From Blumeriella jaapii (lineage: Eukaryota; Ascomycota; Leotiomycetes; Helotiales; Drepanopezizaceae): DNA of 64,000 nucleotides. Under the pieces are notes generated by a model. The model ran no database searches. It was not told the origin of the DNA and saw nothing but the letters and a program-made list of their open reading frames with translations. The position numbers and the translations under genes were made by a program. This document shows, in pieces, positions 25,201-36,235 of this stretch (positions are counted from its first letter, which is position 1; every line of letters starts with the position of its first letter). The stretch lies in the NCBI GenBank assembly GCA_009599575.1, contig VWND01000015.1, forward strand, positions 372,001-436,000, in the 5' to 3' direction.

Positions 25201-27570
25201 TTAGGTGATTAATGTCAATGAATTACATACATGTTTCAGCTCCCGAGACGAGATTTGAATGGGCGTTTGTCCTCCTCCTCCTCCTCCTCCTCCCACAAAG
25301 CTCGCGTAGTCTCTACACCCTTGGGCCAGCGACTCCGGAATCTCCAGCGCCGTGATCAGGTCCGGGCGCTCCAGAATGGTCATGTACAGGCCGCCGGCAA
25401 CGTGCCAGCCCATGTGGCTGGGGGGAGTCAGCCGCTGTTCGTGGAGCTGTTTCTGCGGCGCGGGGAGATAGATACATACCAGTGGAATGGCCAGGCCCCA
25501 GGATTGTCGGTGACTATCTGGACCACGACATGGCCGCCAGCCGGCACCTGGATGACGTCCCGGCGCATGGGGTTCGAGGGATTCGTCACCGTGCCATCCC
25601 ACGCGCCCAGACCGTGGTGCAAGACCCAGAAATGATGGCCGTGCATGTGCATCGCGTGGGATGGCAGGCCGGCGGGAGTGTTGATCACAAAGCTGAATCA
25701 AGAGGTCAGTCGGTGGCTCGTCGTAGCCTGGGCAGGGCAGGGCAGGGCAGGGCAGGGCAGGATCTGGGGAGGCTCGTACGTGATGGACCCGTTCGTTCCG
25801 TAGTTGTACACATTCCACTCCGGCGGGTACGAGGCGTTGCCGCCGTTGGCGCGCAGGAGGACGGGGGAGCCGTTGTCCCCTTTGAATGAGTGGCCGTTGA
25901 TGTTCCACTCGGCCTGGTTTTGAGGGCTGAATCCAAAGCTGATGTCGTACGGCTGAACATAGTCTGATGTCGGCGGAGGGGCTTCCGGGAAAAAAGGCAC
26001 CTCGAGGGACAGGTCGTCGTTTTCGCACGTGACGTCTTCAGGCAAGTCCCAGGCCGTCGACGTGGGTGTTTGAGAAAGATCGGCAAGGTCGTAGCCAATT
26101 GCTGCCAGGCCATAAGGCTGGATGGTCGACGAGCAGATGCTCGATAGGTTGGCTCTCATCCAGTAGCTGTCCTGTTCATTACCGACATCTGCCGTCACAA
26201 GGACGTCAACTCGCTGGCCGATCTGCGTATCTGTTAACTGAGAAACCGTGGGCATCCGGGGTCCGATTAACGTACTGCGAGCCTGACAATATTGGTGGTG
26301 TACGGCTCGATGGCGTGTTATCGTAGGATATGACCGTCATGTTGTGGCCGTCAATGCTGAAGCGCTGCAGTGCCTAGTGATTGTATGGTCAGTGGTACTT
26401 CCCGGGCAAGAACAGAGGTTAGAAAGACGCTTTCATACCTCGGTGCCGGCGTTGATCAGATGGAGATGATGGACCTTGCCCCTGGTGAACCGGAATTTGC
26501 TTATTCCAGCGTTCGGGGTGCACGGCAAGGTCGTTTTCGAGCAGTCGTAGATACCTTTACCGTTGATCAAATTGTTAACACTCCTCGGAACGATTTGGGA
26601 GAAATCGCCTGTAGTTGAATGCACCCCTTTCAATATTTCCAGGTAACTCTCGTGGTAATGGTCTGTTAATATGACTGGGCCGAGATCGATGTCATACGGA
26701 GCATTTTGTGGGCAATACACAATCAAAGGGCCTACGAGTCCATCTGTGTACTGTTCGCTGAAGTGCGAATGGTACCACGCAGTACCGCAGGCTGTAGAGG
26801 AGCTTTGAGTCAGTTCCTTCTGCCATCTGCCTTGCCGGGAATTCACAAATGAGAACAAATACGACGAAATGGGAGAGGTTGTTTAAGATCACAATGTGGA
26901 ATACATGGCTCGCGTGTTCTGAGGCAGCATACAAGGGAGATCTGAAAACTCAAGAGAGCACTCACAGTCTGCTTGGAAGTGATAGGTGAAACTGAGACCG
27001 GGGGCGATGGGACATTGCTGGACAGAGGACACGCCATCGAACCACGGAGTCTTTTTTTGCAACATCCCATGCCAATCTGAGTCACGGTATCAGCAAAGAA
27101 TTTCCGAGTTCGAAGATTACACATCAACTTACGAATTCCAATGACTTCTCCCGGGTCGGTGATGTTGTTGTGGACTGTGACAATGATCTCATCTCCCTAG
27201 AGCTGGTCAACTGAAATTCGAGGTCGTAGGGAATATTCGAACACACCCAATTTGCTTCTATGCTCGGCCCTGGGAATTGTCCGTTGACAAGAATAACATT
27301 CTTGGAGACTCCATCCGGTTGTATCACCGAACGACTTATGGTGAGGTCATACGTTCTCGTAACACCCGTGGTGGGCGGAATCGAAGGGTTCGAGTTTTTT
27401 GCCGTCATGTTCCCCCATGGAAATTCCTGTGAAGTGTCGTTATGCGGCAAGAAAGCAGGGAGCGTGGGAGCATCCAATGTGCCATGAAGAGAAAGTCCAT
27501 TCTGCTGAACGGCAGTTAAATTTCCAACGAGAGATAGGGCTCCGCTGAGGAGTTGTTCAATGGCCGACAT
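25201..27570 (-). CDS. Laccase-type multicopper oxidase with apparent 1-nt frameshift
   Basis: Eight exons (27570-27247, 27196-27133, 27076-26966, 26791-26439, 26373-26276, 26222-25780, 25692-25480, 25417-25201) code for about 607 residues. All four copper-ligand motifs are visible: [23 protein letters not shown], the [10 protein letters not shown] segment and [12 protein letters not shown]. The family oxidises phenols with four copper ions and reduces oxygen to water, usually secreted or wall-bound. In exon 5, codons for VISYDNTP run in one frame and [12 protein letters not shown] in the next, and the exon is 98 nt where 99 would keep frame. One base therefore appears to be missing near 26312, with no intron that could explain it. 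The N terminus ([17 protein letters not shown]) is only a weak signal peptide, so an upstream exon is possible. The C terminus has an encoded Gly run. It is a pseudogene, or intact with a sequence error. Confidence 0.85.
25730..25761. repeat. GGGCA minisatellite in laccase intron 6
   Basis: Five to six tandem GGGCA units (TGCCC on the transcribed strand) lie inside the 87-nt intron between exons 6 and 7 and lengthen it. Confidence 0.75.
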
Positions 27571-30500
27571 CCTCTGAGTTGTTTGTCGGTGAAGAGAAGG
27601 TGAAGTTGAAAAGGTTTGAGCAATTACGCGTGGAGCTTGTAACAAGAAATTAGTTCGGAAAGGGGGGACGCCTTCGAGGAGTCCCGGAATTAGTTGTACA
27701 GAGCTATAGAGAAGAGCAAGAAGTAAACACCTGCGGAAGGAAAAAGGAAAAGAGTAACGGAGAGGTTCCAAGGAAATACTAGGGGTATAGACGGACGCTC
27801 CAGAATTTGGAGGGAGATGCAGCATCTTTAAATTCTTGATCGTGAAGCCTTCCTTAAGTTCTTCTTGGAGCAAAACATACCTGACAGGGCAAGAAACCTT
27901 AGCGTGTCTGCTTGACTGCACTGCAGCCAGTCCGAGTAAGGTAAAGTATCAAACCCAAAGTAGCTACTCGTGCTAGCGCTAGAGCTCTAAGCGCAATTTG
28001 GTTTTATTAGCTCCACAAGATGAGCAGGCTTCGACATCCCTTTGCCTTTTTACGATGTAAGCAAAGCTGGAGCTCGTTCTGTGTTATGAACGTCAGATCA
28101 ACATGGTAACAAGTTCGAATGTAAACTATGTCGGAGCTGGATATGAACAAATATCAGTGTACATGAACGTGGTAAGCATCTTAGAAATTCTACAAGCCTG
28201 TTGAACTATCAGACAAGGTTTGATCTCGGCACCTGGTTACAGGGACATGGCTTCTGCAACCAAAACAAGGATAATCTGGGGCAAACTTACATCAAGAAAT
28301 GTGGTAACAGAACGTGTCCCTGGTGCTTTTTCCTTTCGGAATACGATGTGAGAATCTCAAAAAGGTAATCGTGAAACCGTGCGACCACGCAGGCCGTACG
28401 ATGTACCGGCTTGCTCGGTATTTAATAGTCCGGATCTCAAACACCACATGGCAGATATCGCGGACCAAAGGCAATAGCTGTTGAAAGTTCACTAACGGAA
28501 GCGAGTCTTTGCCCCACAATAACACAAATCAAAATCGCGAAGATGTTGGGGATGAACTCTTATAATTCCTCCCCGAGATTCAGAAAAAGCGGGGAAGATA
28601 AGGGGAGATGAGAAGAACTCGAGTGATGTAGATGAAAGAAGTAGAGCACCAGTCAAGTTGGGTCAGGTGAACATTCTGAAACAATGGAAAGACACTCTGT
28701 ACTGGAGAGCGGGTCAGTGACGATTCTTCGAACAATTTTCTTCTTTGGAACACTCGCTTTTCGTTGTTTTATCAGCCCATTCTGGGAGTGCTGAGTCGCT
28801 GAAAAAGCCACCCTTGAAACAAGCGAGTTGAACAAGCGAAGGAATCTCCACGACACCAAGAGGCAAACAAGCAGTAAACCGTGAACGTCCAAGCGCTCAA
28901 GAACGCAATCGAAAGCCCTCGTATTTCCGATGTTCCGAATAGCCAGTCCGGCTTCGGCACCGAAGATCAGGCAAAAAAAAGCTGCGGATACGAGGCAAAA
29001 GCAATATCAAAAGCTGATTATGGACAAAAGTACAACGCAAGGAAACTTTCGTACCTCGGAAGTGTGCCTTAGCGTGAGCCAGGGAAGCTCGCTTGGACGT
29101 TTCAGTTGTACTGTGTAGAAGTACAGTAGAAAGCGCGCCTGGCCCTTGGGTGTAGTACTGTACTGTAGGATGCTGGCTATCTTAGTCCTACTCTGGCCTC
29201 TTAGGTCCTCGTACTGTATATATGTGTATGGGTATCACGTAGACTTCGGTAGTTAGCTCTTCACTTAGAGTTCTAGAGATCGCTACGAGACCTCAGTCAC
29301 CTCTTGCAATGCAGTGATGTTCAATTCCCTGATGAAGCAACATTTGACAGAAGGCTCCACAAGCACATGAGATGTTGGCCGATAAGAGCAGAAAAAGCCT
29401 AATATTAGAATCCACAAGGATACATCGATTGAAAGATCTGCACAGGATCATCAGCTCATTTATTTTCCCTGATAGAGTAGAGGAAGAGAGAAAAGGAGCT
29501 CTCGAAAGCCAAGCACGCAAGCAAAGCACTGCCTCTGTCAGGCTAGTCAGTGATGATACCAGAACGGAGGATACTCCGTAAGGAAAGTTGATATCTGGCT
29601 GTGATGGGCTGAGACCACTCGAGAAGTAGATGACCAAGCGCGCACTCCACACCGAACCAATATCCTTAGCGCAAACGTTCAAACATCCTGACAGCGCTTC
29701 CAAGTAGCAAGCCGCAACTATGTACAGTAATACGGTACTTGTGCGAAATAATGTTAATTCTGCATCCGTGCATTTCTTTCCTACAAGGGGCTATTTACCA
29801 GGGCATTGTCCAAAATTAGAACGCAGCATTGCCAAGTATCTAATAGAGCCAGGGTTGACGCACAGATGTCGAACGCCAGCTTGATGCAAAAAGTGTCTGC
29901 ACCCCCATAGCAGCCAAGGTAGCCAAGGCAAACATGGTACAGCCAAGAGAGCCCAAGGTAGACTTAATACAGCCAAGAAAGACTTGTCAAAACTTGATTC
30001 AAGAGCCAAGGTAAACTTACTAAGTTAAAAATGATTTACCTGGCCGCGTGTGAAAGCAAACTCTCGAGTCTGGAATTCGGTACACCGCGTTGTTTCGATT
30101 CGATCCATCCCATGATTTTGAACATGTTGTACGCGTTTCATAGGCGGCTCAATGAAACAACACCAACATGAGAAATTCTATCTTGTTGGCTACGTGAAAT
30201 CTACCTTGGCTGTACCAAGTTTACCTTGGCTACCTTGACTTCTAGGGGGGTCCAGACACTTTTTGCACCCTACTGTAACATTATTTCACTCAAGTACGAA
30301 GTATGAGTGGCCAGCTCTCTGGCGTTGTGTAGTACTGTATCAGCATTCATGCCCAGCGCGCACCTGACTGACCTGCCAGAGGCCCTCGTGTATTCAATCT
30401 CGTTTGCCAGATTGGTAGAAATTGTCAAAGGGAAGTGGTTGTAGTCCAAGATGATCCATTTCTTGTGCCCCGAGGGTGGTCTATCTAGTTAATAGTCGTC

Positions 30501-31839
30501 TATTACTATGAAGGGCGCGAGCCTTCGAACATGAGTAATGACGTTGAGGACTTCTATCATCTCGTCATCGTGTTCCTTCCGTTGTATGTACCACGAAGTA
30601 CTTTGTGTATCTGATATTTCAGTAACAGAGATGTGGTTCACTTTTGTTGAGCAAGCTTTGTTGTGTTACCACCAACAGACCCTGATCATCGAACGGTAGA
30701 TATCGAATAGCGACTGTCCCGTAAAATCCATCCTCATATTCAAATCACCTGCAAAAGCTTCAAGTATCTTGGTAACGCCTTCGTAAATACAAACTTTCCT
30801 GACGTAGAAATGTGCTGAAAGCCGGAGGCTGGATAAAGGAAGAGGGTTGTCGATGGCATACTTCAAAATTCGAATGCCAGCATGGGAATTGGAATGTTAT
30901 CAACATCAGGAATGAGAAACGAAATTTAGAAAATGCTCTCTAGATACCAGCCACTCGTTCGTCGCTGGTTTTTTTTCTCGATCTCTATTTCTCGCTTACG
31001 CAGAGAGAAAAGACAAATCCGTCCGTCGCAGTCAAAAAGATAATTTAAATATTCGTAGCAGTATTTTTAACCCGTGAAAATGATAGAATGTGATGTTACA
31101 TCAATCCTGGTATTCATACTGAAGAATCTGTGCTGGGCTAGGGCACGTTGATAGCCCTGTAGCCAATTGCTTTCCATTCCTGGAGAGACATCAGATCTCA
31201 GCTTCAGGTAAATTTAGCCTTTCAGTAGAATACAGATCATGACTAAGTTGAGTATTGACACATGATGAATATGAAATTTTGTGGAGCGTCTGTGTGGAGT
31301 TTTGTGTTATTTTCTCGCAGGTGGTACTGAAAGTTGCAACCGGGAGACTATGCGGCTAGAATCTTGGTTCGAAGGAGCAACAACGGCTAGGTAAGTTGTA
31401 ACTATCCAACCCATAGTGGCCTAGGTGATGCTGTGCATTGGTTCTTCTATCTGGCATGGATAGGGTCATTTTTTGAAATTTTGGCTAGATCAAAGTATCT
31501 GGTAACAGAAAGGTCACATTCACTCCACCCACATCCTGATGATCCGCACCTGGAGCCGTGCCATGTGTCTTTGGGTGCTGTGAACTCCAAAATTTTCAAT
31601 AGTCCTCATGCCCTGCCGAGTCATGTTCGTAGGCTCTTTCGTGGTGAAAACAGGTTGAAATTGTTTCGAAATTTGATACATGGCCAAGCGTAGCAATAAT
31701 TCCCTGAATGTCGAGTCCAGTATCAATTACTGCTGCCTTTTGCGGCCCTGAAACTCCTGGACGAATTCGAACAAAAGACTTCTTCACGCGTGTTCATGTT
31801 CAAGTAAGATTCCTTCAGCCAGAACTTTCCCATCTCATG
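27571..31839. other. Gene-poor 4.3-kb region
   Basis: No credible coding gene. The first 350 bp should be laccase promoter and leader; an open frame continues upstream of the chosen ATG to 27921 and includes a hydrophobic stretch (CLLLALLYSSVQLI). The rest is AT-richer, with short uninformative frames on both strands, GTACTGTAC words near 29108-29165, and the inverted-repeat element at 29883-30275. Confidence 0.55.
29883..30275. mobile_element. Degraded MITE-like element with 65-bp terminal inverted repeats
   Basis: The left arm (29883-29947) and the right arm (30205-30270, read on the opposite strand) align over about 65 bp with only a handful of mismatches. They share TGCAAAAAGTGTCTG, CCAAGGTAGCCAAGG and TGGTACAGCCAAG. 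The right end continues to CAGTAGGG flanked by TA, the pattern of Tc1/mariner-type ends; the left end lacks that tip. Extra GCCAAG subterminal motifs follow the left arm (to about 30015). The interior of about 250 bp has no transposase-like frame, so it would be non-autonomous. Family assignment is inferred from the end sequence. Confidence 0.7.
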
Positions 31840-32709
31840 CTAAGAGCTCTGGCAAATAATTCCGCTCATTGGCTTACGATACGGCGGCCGGACAGGAGAA
31901 ACAGACCTTCGCGATTCTTCTGATCTGACAGCCCAGCCCAAACTTCCCGGTCCTCGAGGCATGTCTTCTGGAGTGTCCCAAGTCCATGGTTCCCATCTGT
32001 CGTGAGGCAAGATATCCACCGTCATCATGGCCTGTTGCAGATCCCCCAAATCCTTTACTCGCTGAGGATCCTCTTGCCTCCTGTTCTCGAGCTCCGCACC
32101 CGTGGAAGCTTCGTGATCAGATTCCGCATCGACATACCAAGGCTCTGCCGCCCAAGGCAATTCGTCCTCGCCAAGGCGAAACTGTGATGGAAGTGGTGGA
32201 AGTGGTCCCTCCAGTCTAGCGCGTATGGTCCCGGACATACGCGAGGGGTGTTGAAGAGTCTCCCATGTCCGGACTGGGCTGACTGAGCTACTCGGGCTCA
32301 TCTGGTCGGACCGTGTCGGTGGAGGAAAAAATCTCATCTCCCGACTATCTCTTGTCCTTACATAGGATGCTTCCCTCGGCTGATACTGCTGTTCCTCCGA
32401 ATACTGCTCGTTGCAATAGCCATCATGTCCTGGGGTACATGTCTGATATCCTTCGAAATTGGCTTCATAGCCCCCAGGATCTTGAGTCTGCTCATATATT
32501 GCAAGCTCTTCCTGTTGCCGACGTTGCCGATGTAAGCTTTCTTGCATGCGTCTTGAAGTGAAGGCCAGTGAAGCCGTACGTGGTCTGCGATAATTGGAAA
32601 AGGACACTCCAACCTCGACACTTATGAAAAATCCGGGTCGAGACACTTGAGTACATGTCCGTAGTCGAGCTCGATCACAAGATGAATGGTGGAGTTCCCG
32701 ATTTGCCAT
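31840..32709 (-). CDS. Hypothetical disordered protein
   Basis: An uninterrupted minus-strand frame gives 289 residues from the ATG at 32709; the frame stays open to 32853, so the start could be earlier. I do not recognise the family. The product is rich in Gln, Glu, Ser, Pro and Arg, with a QQEELAIYEQTQ helix-like part (about 105-125), a FFPPPTRSDQMSPSSSVSP linker, a GPLPPLPSQF proline patch and an acidic, Trp-rich end (DRWEPWTWDTPEDMP). No signal peptide or membrane segment is seen. Codon-level composition and the length without stops favour a real gene over chance. It lies head-to-tail with the RTA1 gene, about 0.9 kb away. Confidence 0.5.
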   Translation of the reverse strand: MANRELHHSSCDRARLRTCTQVSRPGFFISVEVGVSFSNYRRPRTASLAFTSRRMQESLHRQRRQQEELAIYEQTQDPGGYEANFEGYQTCTPGHDGYCNEQYSEEQQYQPREASYVRTRDSREMRFFPPPTRSDQMSPSSSVSPVRTWETLQHPSRMSGTIRARLEGPLPPLPSQFRLGEDELPWAAEPWYVDAESDHEASTGAELENRRQEDPQRVKDLGDLQQAMMTVDILPHDRWEPWTWDTPEDMPRGPGSLGWAVRSEESRRSVSPVRPPYRKPMSGIICQSS

Positions 32710-33625
32710 TGTCTGGCAGTACAGCCTCGACGAAGTCAATGTGGGGGGCTGAAGGATCCACGAAGTTGTGAAACCGCAGCAACGAGCAAGACATGGAGCG
32801 TCGTGGGATTTCAACGACAATCTGACCCGAACTTGCGCGACGGCGAGAAGCAAGCAGCCTGCGGCGTTGGTTCAACCGGTCTGTGCCGGATGAAGCAACG
32901 GAGTAAATTATTCCCAAGTTGAATTTAGAAAATGTGACGTGGTGACGGCTACAAGAGGGGGTTCACACGATACAGGAGCAGGCCCTCCTCGTGGGGCACA
33001 GCACAAGCTAGAACGCCACCTGCAGATCACGAAGCTGTCCCGTCTACAACTTGTTTCTTTGGGGCAAAGCTGCTCCTCTGGAACTTCTTGTTAGATAGCA
33101 CTAGTCCAATACGTATAGGCGAGATGCTCATCTAATGGATGTAAACAAAAATTCCACATAAGTAATTACGAGCTTTTTGTCAGTACTGTTACTTATATAA
33201 AGCGAGCTTTATCTTGAGATCTTTGGCCTGGAAAGCAAGCCCGCGAACTAGAATATGGGAAGGGAGCGAATGGAATCCAGAAGTAGCGAGGCAGCGATTG
33301 GATGGATGATTCCGAATAGTAGGAAGGAGCTATATCGATGTATCAGAGCAATGAGAAATAGAGAATGGAGGAGTTGAAACGATCTCTTCAGATGGCATCT
33401 GTTCCTTATCCATAGGACCAAAGCATGAAGTTTGATGAAAGACTTGTACAACCGCGAGATAAACTTGACACTTTGAAATGAAGTAGAGTGTATCAAAGTT
33501 TTTTAATTGGAAATAGACATCACAAATTCCCTCCTTTGAGCATCTATGAGAAGCAAGCATTCAAGGCGAATTAGAGGCAACTTAGCATCCATCGCTTGCT
33601 CCAGACCAGAGTAAATTGACCTCGT
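32710..33625. other. Intergenic gap
   Basis: No gene supported. It should hold the promoter of the hypothetical gene (next to 32709) and the 3' region of the RTA1 gene. The DNA becomes AT-rich after about 33080. Confidence 0.5.
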
Positions 33626-34836
33626 CTACACATGGGTAGCGACTTCAGCACTTGTCACAACGCCTTTCTCTGCCTTACTAGCCGTGTTTTGTGCAGTCTC
33701 AACTCTTCCTTCCTGATGAGTCTCCCAGAATCTTTTGTTCATATTGCGTCCCTTTGCCATACCAGAAAAGTCAAACGGATCGAATAGCGTTGCGAGAAAG
33801 GGTCTGTTGTCCAGATATCCCGGGCCCTGAATTTCCGTGACTCCGTCTTCTGCGAGATATATCGTGTTATCCCTGGGAATGAAGCGCATTGGGTGACGAA
33901 TATTGAGAAGAAAGGTGTTCAAAACCATAAGTACGCCTTCAAAAACCCAGAAGAACCATTCGTAGCGTAGGACTGGCGATACGTCTGACTCTTTTGTGAC
34001 ATCAGTAAAGTGGATACTGGAGACTGTGAAGTACTCGATTGTGCGGTAAATGGTTCGAATTCCGATAAAGGCCGATGAGATGTACAGTGTAACCAGTGCG
34101 GCGTGGAGATTAGCAGGCAGCAGGTTGGTCTTCTTGCATTTGACATGAAAGTAGACTGCTAGCAGAACAAACAACGCGAGAATGACGAGCTGGAGGATGA
34201 GCGCCGATTTGAGCAGGGCTCTTCCGATGTCCTGTTTTGACTGGGAAAGACTCGTATTTGCAGTGTAAGCTGCGCCGTTCCCATTCAAGGCTTCCACGAT
34301 CGCTGACAGCGCTCCAAAAGTTGTAAGAACTCGGCCTGGGTGGATCGGGGAATGGTAAGGGACGTAGTAGAGAATCCGAGATAGCATGAAGTAGTTAGAA
34401 AGTTCGTAGAGAGGTCTAGCGATTGTTAATACCAACCCAGTAATTGGCGGGCCAGCGAGGACCTACGGAGCACAGTAGATGAAGACTAGACTCGCGATGA
34501 AGATGGGAAGATGGCCGTAGTTGAAAGCTCCAACCTCTCGAAGAATGTATCCAACCACGAAAAGGCATGCCGCCCAAGGTAGGATCCCGGAAACTTTCCA
34601 CGACTTGTAGCGTCTGTTGAAAGTTAGAAAGTCCTCCGTTACACTACACGCGCCCAGGAGCACTCACATGCATTGCCAGACGTGCCAAAGACCAGAGACC
34701 AGGAACAAAAACGCCCATACAACAGGAGCGACTTTGTTAGGAGCGTAATACCACAGGCTACCATCAACTAAAGACAGTCAATAATCTCTCGTAGGATAAA
34801 TGTCCAGACGTCCACACCATATCTACCGTTCTCCAT
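33626..34836 (-). CDS. RTA1-domain seven-transmembrane protein
   Basis: Four exons, 34836-34827, 34767-34668, 34613-34467 and 34415-33626, with introns of 59, 54 and 51 nt, give 348 residues. The first coding exon has only 10 nt (MEN plus one base). The joined protein reads LWYYAPNKVAPVVWAFLFLV, VWQCIRYKSWKVSG, FVVGYILREVGAFN, CAPPLYELSNYFMLSRIL and PIHPGRVLTTFGALSAIVE. Those are the signature segments of the RTA1 (lipid-translocating exporter-like) family, followed by later membrane segments (ALILQLVILALFVLLAV, LYISSAFIGIRTIYR, FWVFEGVLMVLNTFLL) and a charged cytosolic tail. Family members sit in the plasma membrane and are linked to resistance to sterol-active compounds and long-chain bases. 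The substrate here is unknown. All exon joins restore family sequence. Confidence 0.9.
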
Positions 34837-36235
34837 TTTCCCCCTTTTCAATTACCGGTCAAGTCCAGTTCGGCTTTGAGGGATTCTTTGGTTTTGGTCA
34901 GCAGACCAGGTGGTGTAACGATTACAATGCTGTCAGGCAAAGAAGGCCGACGTTCTTGGTCGTTTTGTCGTGGTGAAGTAGATGGAGAAGAGCCGCATCA
35001 AGAGGGTTATATGTGATCAAAGACGCTGGGAGGGACATCATGATATAGAAAGAACGATCCGAGTCCTGGGACCGTATGGCTATTCCTTCCGTGGTCAGTA
35101 TGTACGGTCCAGGACTGTATGAATACGAAGATCCCTGCAACGAGTGTTGACTTTCATTGGGCGCCACCCCTTTCGCCCAATTGGCCGCAATCCGAACGAA
35201 ACAAGCACTGGCTGGATGCGAGCTAAGAGAGACCTCAATCATTATTTTCTTTGGAACACTGATGTTGCTGCCTAGCAGTACCTCATTCAGCCAGAATCTC
35301 CTGATCGTATTCTGTCGATGTACTGTACTGGCAGGAGCATCGTCGTTGTTGAGTAGACGCCTCCGCCCGGTGGAGGCGAAGCTCCGGGCGCCATAACACT
35401 ACCCCTCTCTTCACTGGACAGAACTCTATCATATCTCAAGCCTATCCTCAGACTCAACAACCACGTCTTCTAATAGTCAAGTTTCGAAATATTTGAGGCT
35501 TTTGAAGCCGCATGTGGATGTCAGACGGGAGAATACCCACCCGATCGTTGGGGTTGCATTCTTGGTAACACTAAGACTTGATAGGACAGATGGACAGACG
35601 GGGTAGCTCAAAATGTTGGCTTTTGAAGTGTGATCACAGCTCATCTTGTCGTACCAGGTATTATTCTTTTTAAAGCCAAGTGATGGCAAGCGAGGCAAGA
35701 AAGAAGTTAATGGGGCCATAACCAGCCGATGTCAACATCGCTTCTCATTAGCGGTAATGCTGTAATAGTGATATTCGAGTGCCCGCAGGATGATTATGGG
35801 AAGGCAGCCCACGTTTAAGTCTAGAGATTTCTACCAAATGGTTGTCGACAAATTAGTATTTGGCCGAGAAACTCGAGTCGTTATAATGATTATAGCCCGA
35901 ACTCAAGTGGTCGGTCTGAATCAGTTTCACCAAAACACATCGTGCAAAAGGATCTGATCAATGGCGGCATCATACGTCTGATCTCTTTCCTCTCTTCTCT
36001 TCCGTATCTGTCTGTGGCCTGCCGAGACTCTATGCTTGGCTTGCGGTTACAATGTTCGAGTTGCCCGGTGAACCACCACACTACCCGTGGGTTCAGGCCA
36101 CACAACATGGACGTCTTTCAGCAAGGAACACAACTTCAATACTTCGCGACGAATTGATCTTTGGTCCGGTCGGCGTCTCGGATTCCAGGCTTTTGCTTAT
36201 TCGTTTCCTCGTTATTTTTTTGCAATCGACTCGCG
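34837..36235. other. Divergent intergenic region, RTA1 / kinesin
   Basis: No gene found in 1.4 kb. It serves as promoter space for two divergent genes. A GC-rich hairpin (35358-35389) stands out against AT-richer surroundings. Confidence 0.5.
35358..35392. repeat. GC-rich hairpin
   Basis: CGCCTCC at 35358-35364 pairs perfectly with GGAGGCG at 35372-35378 around a GCCCGGT loop. The GCCCGG in that loop can also pair with CCGGGC at 35384-35389. The compact GC-rich block resembles a repeat remnant, but no second copy is evident in the window. Confidence 0.5.

Noticed and set aside
25201..26028. 275-codon minus-strand frame spanning the laccase 3' end
   Set aside because: Only its last part (exon 8) is used; the rest is an out-of-frame reading of other laccase exons.
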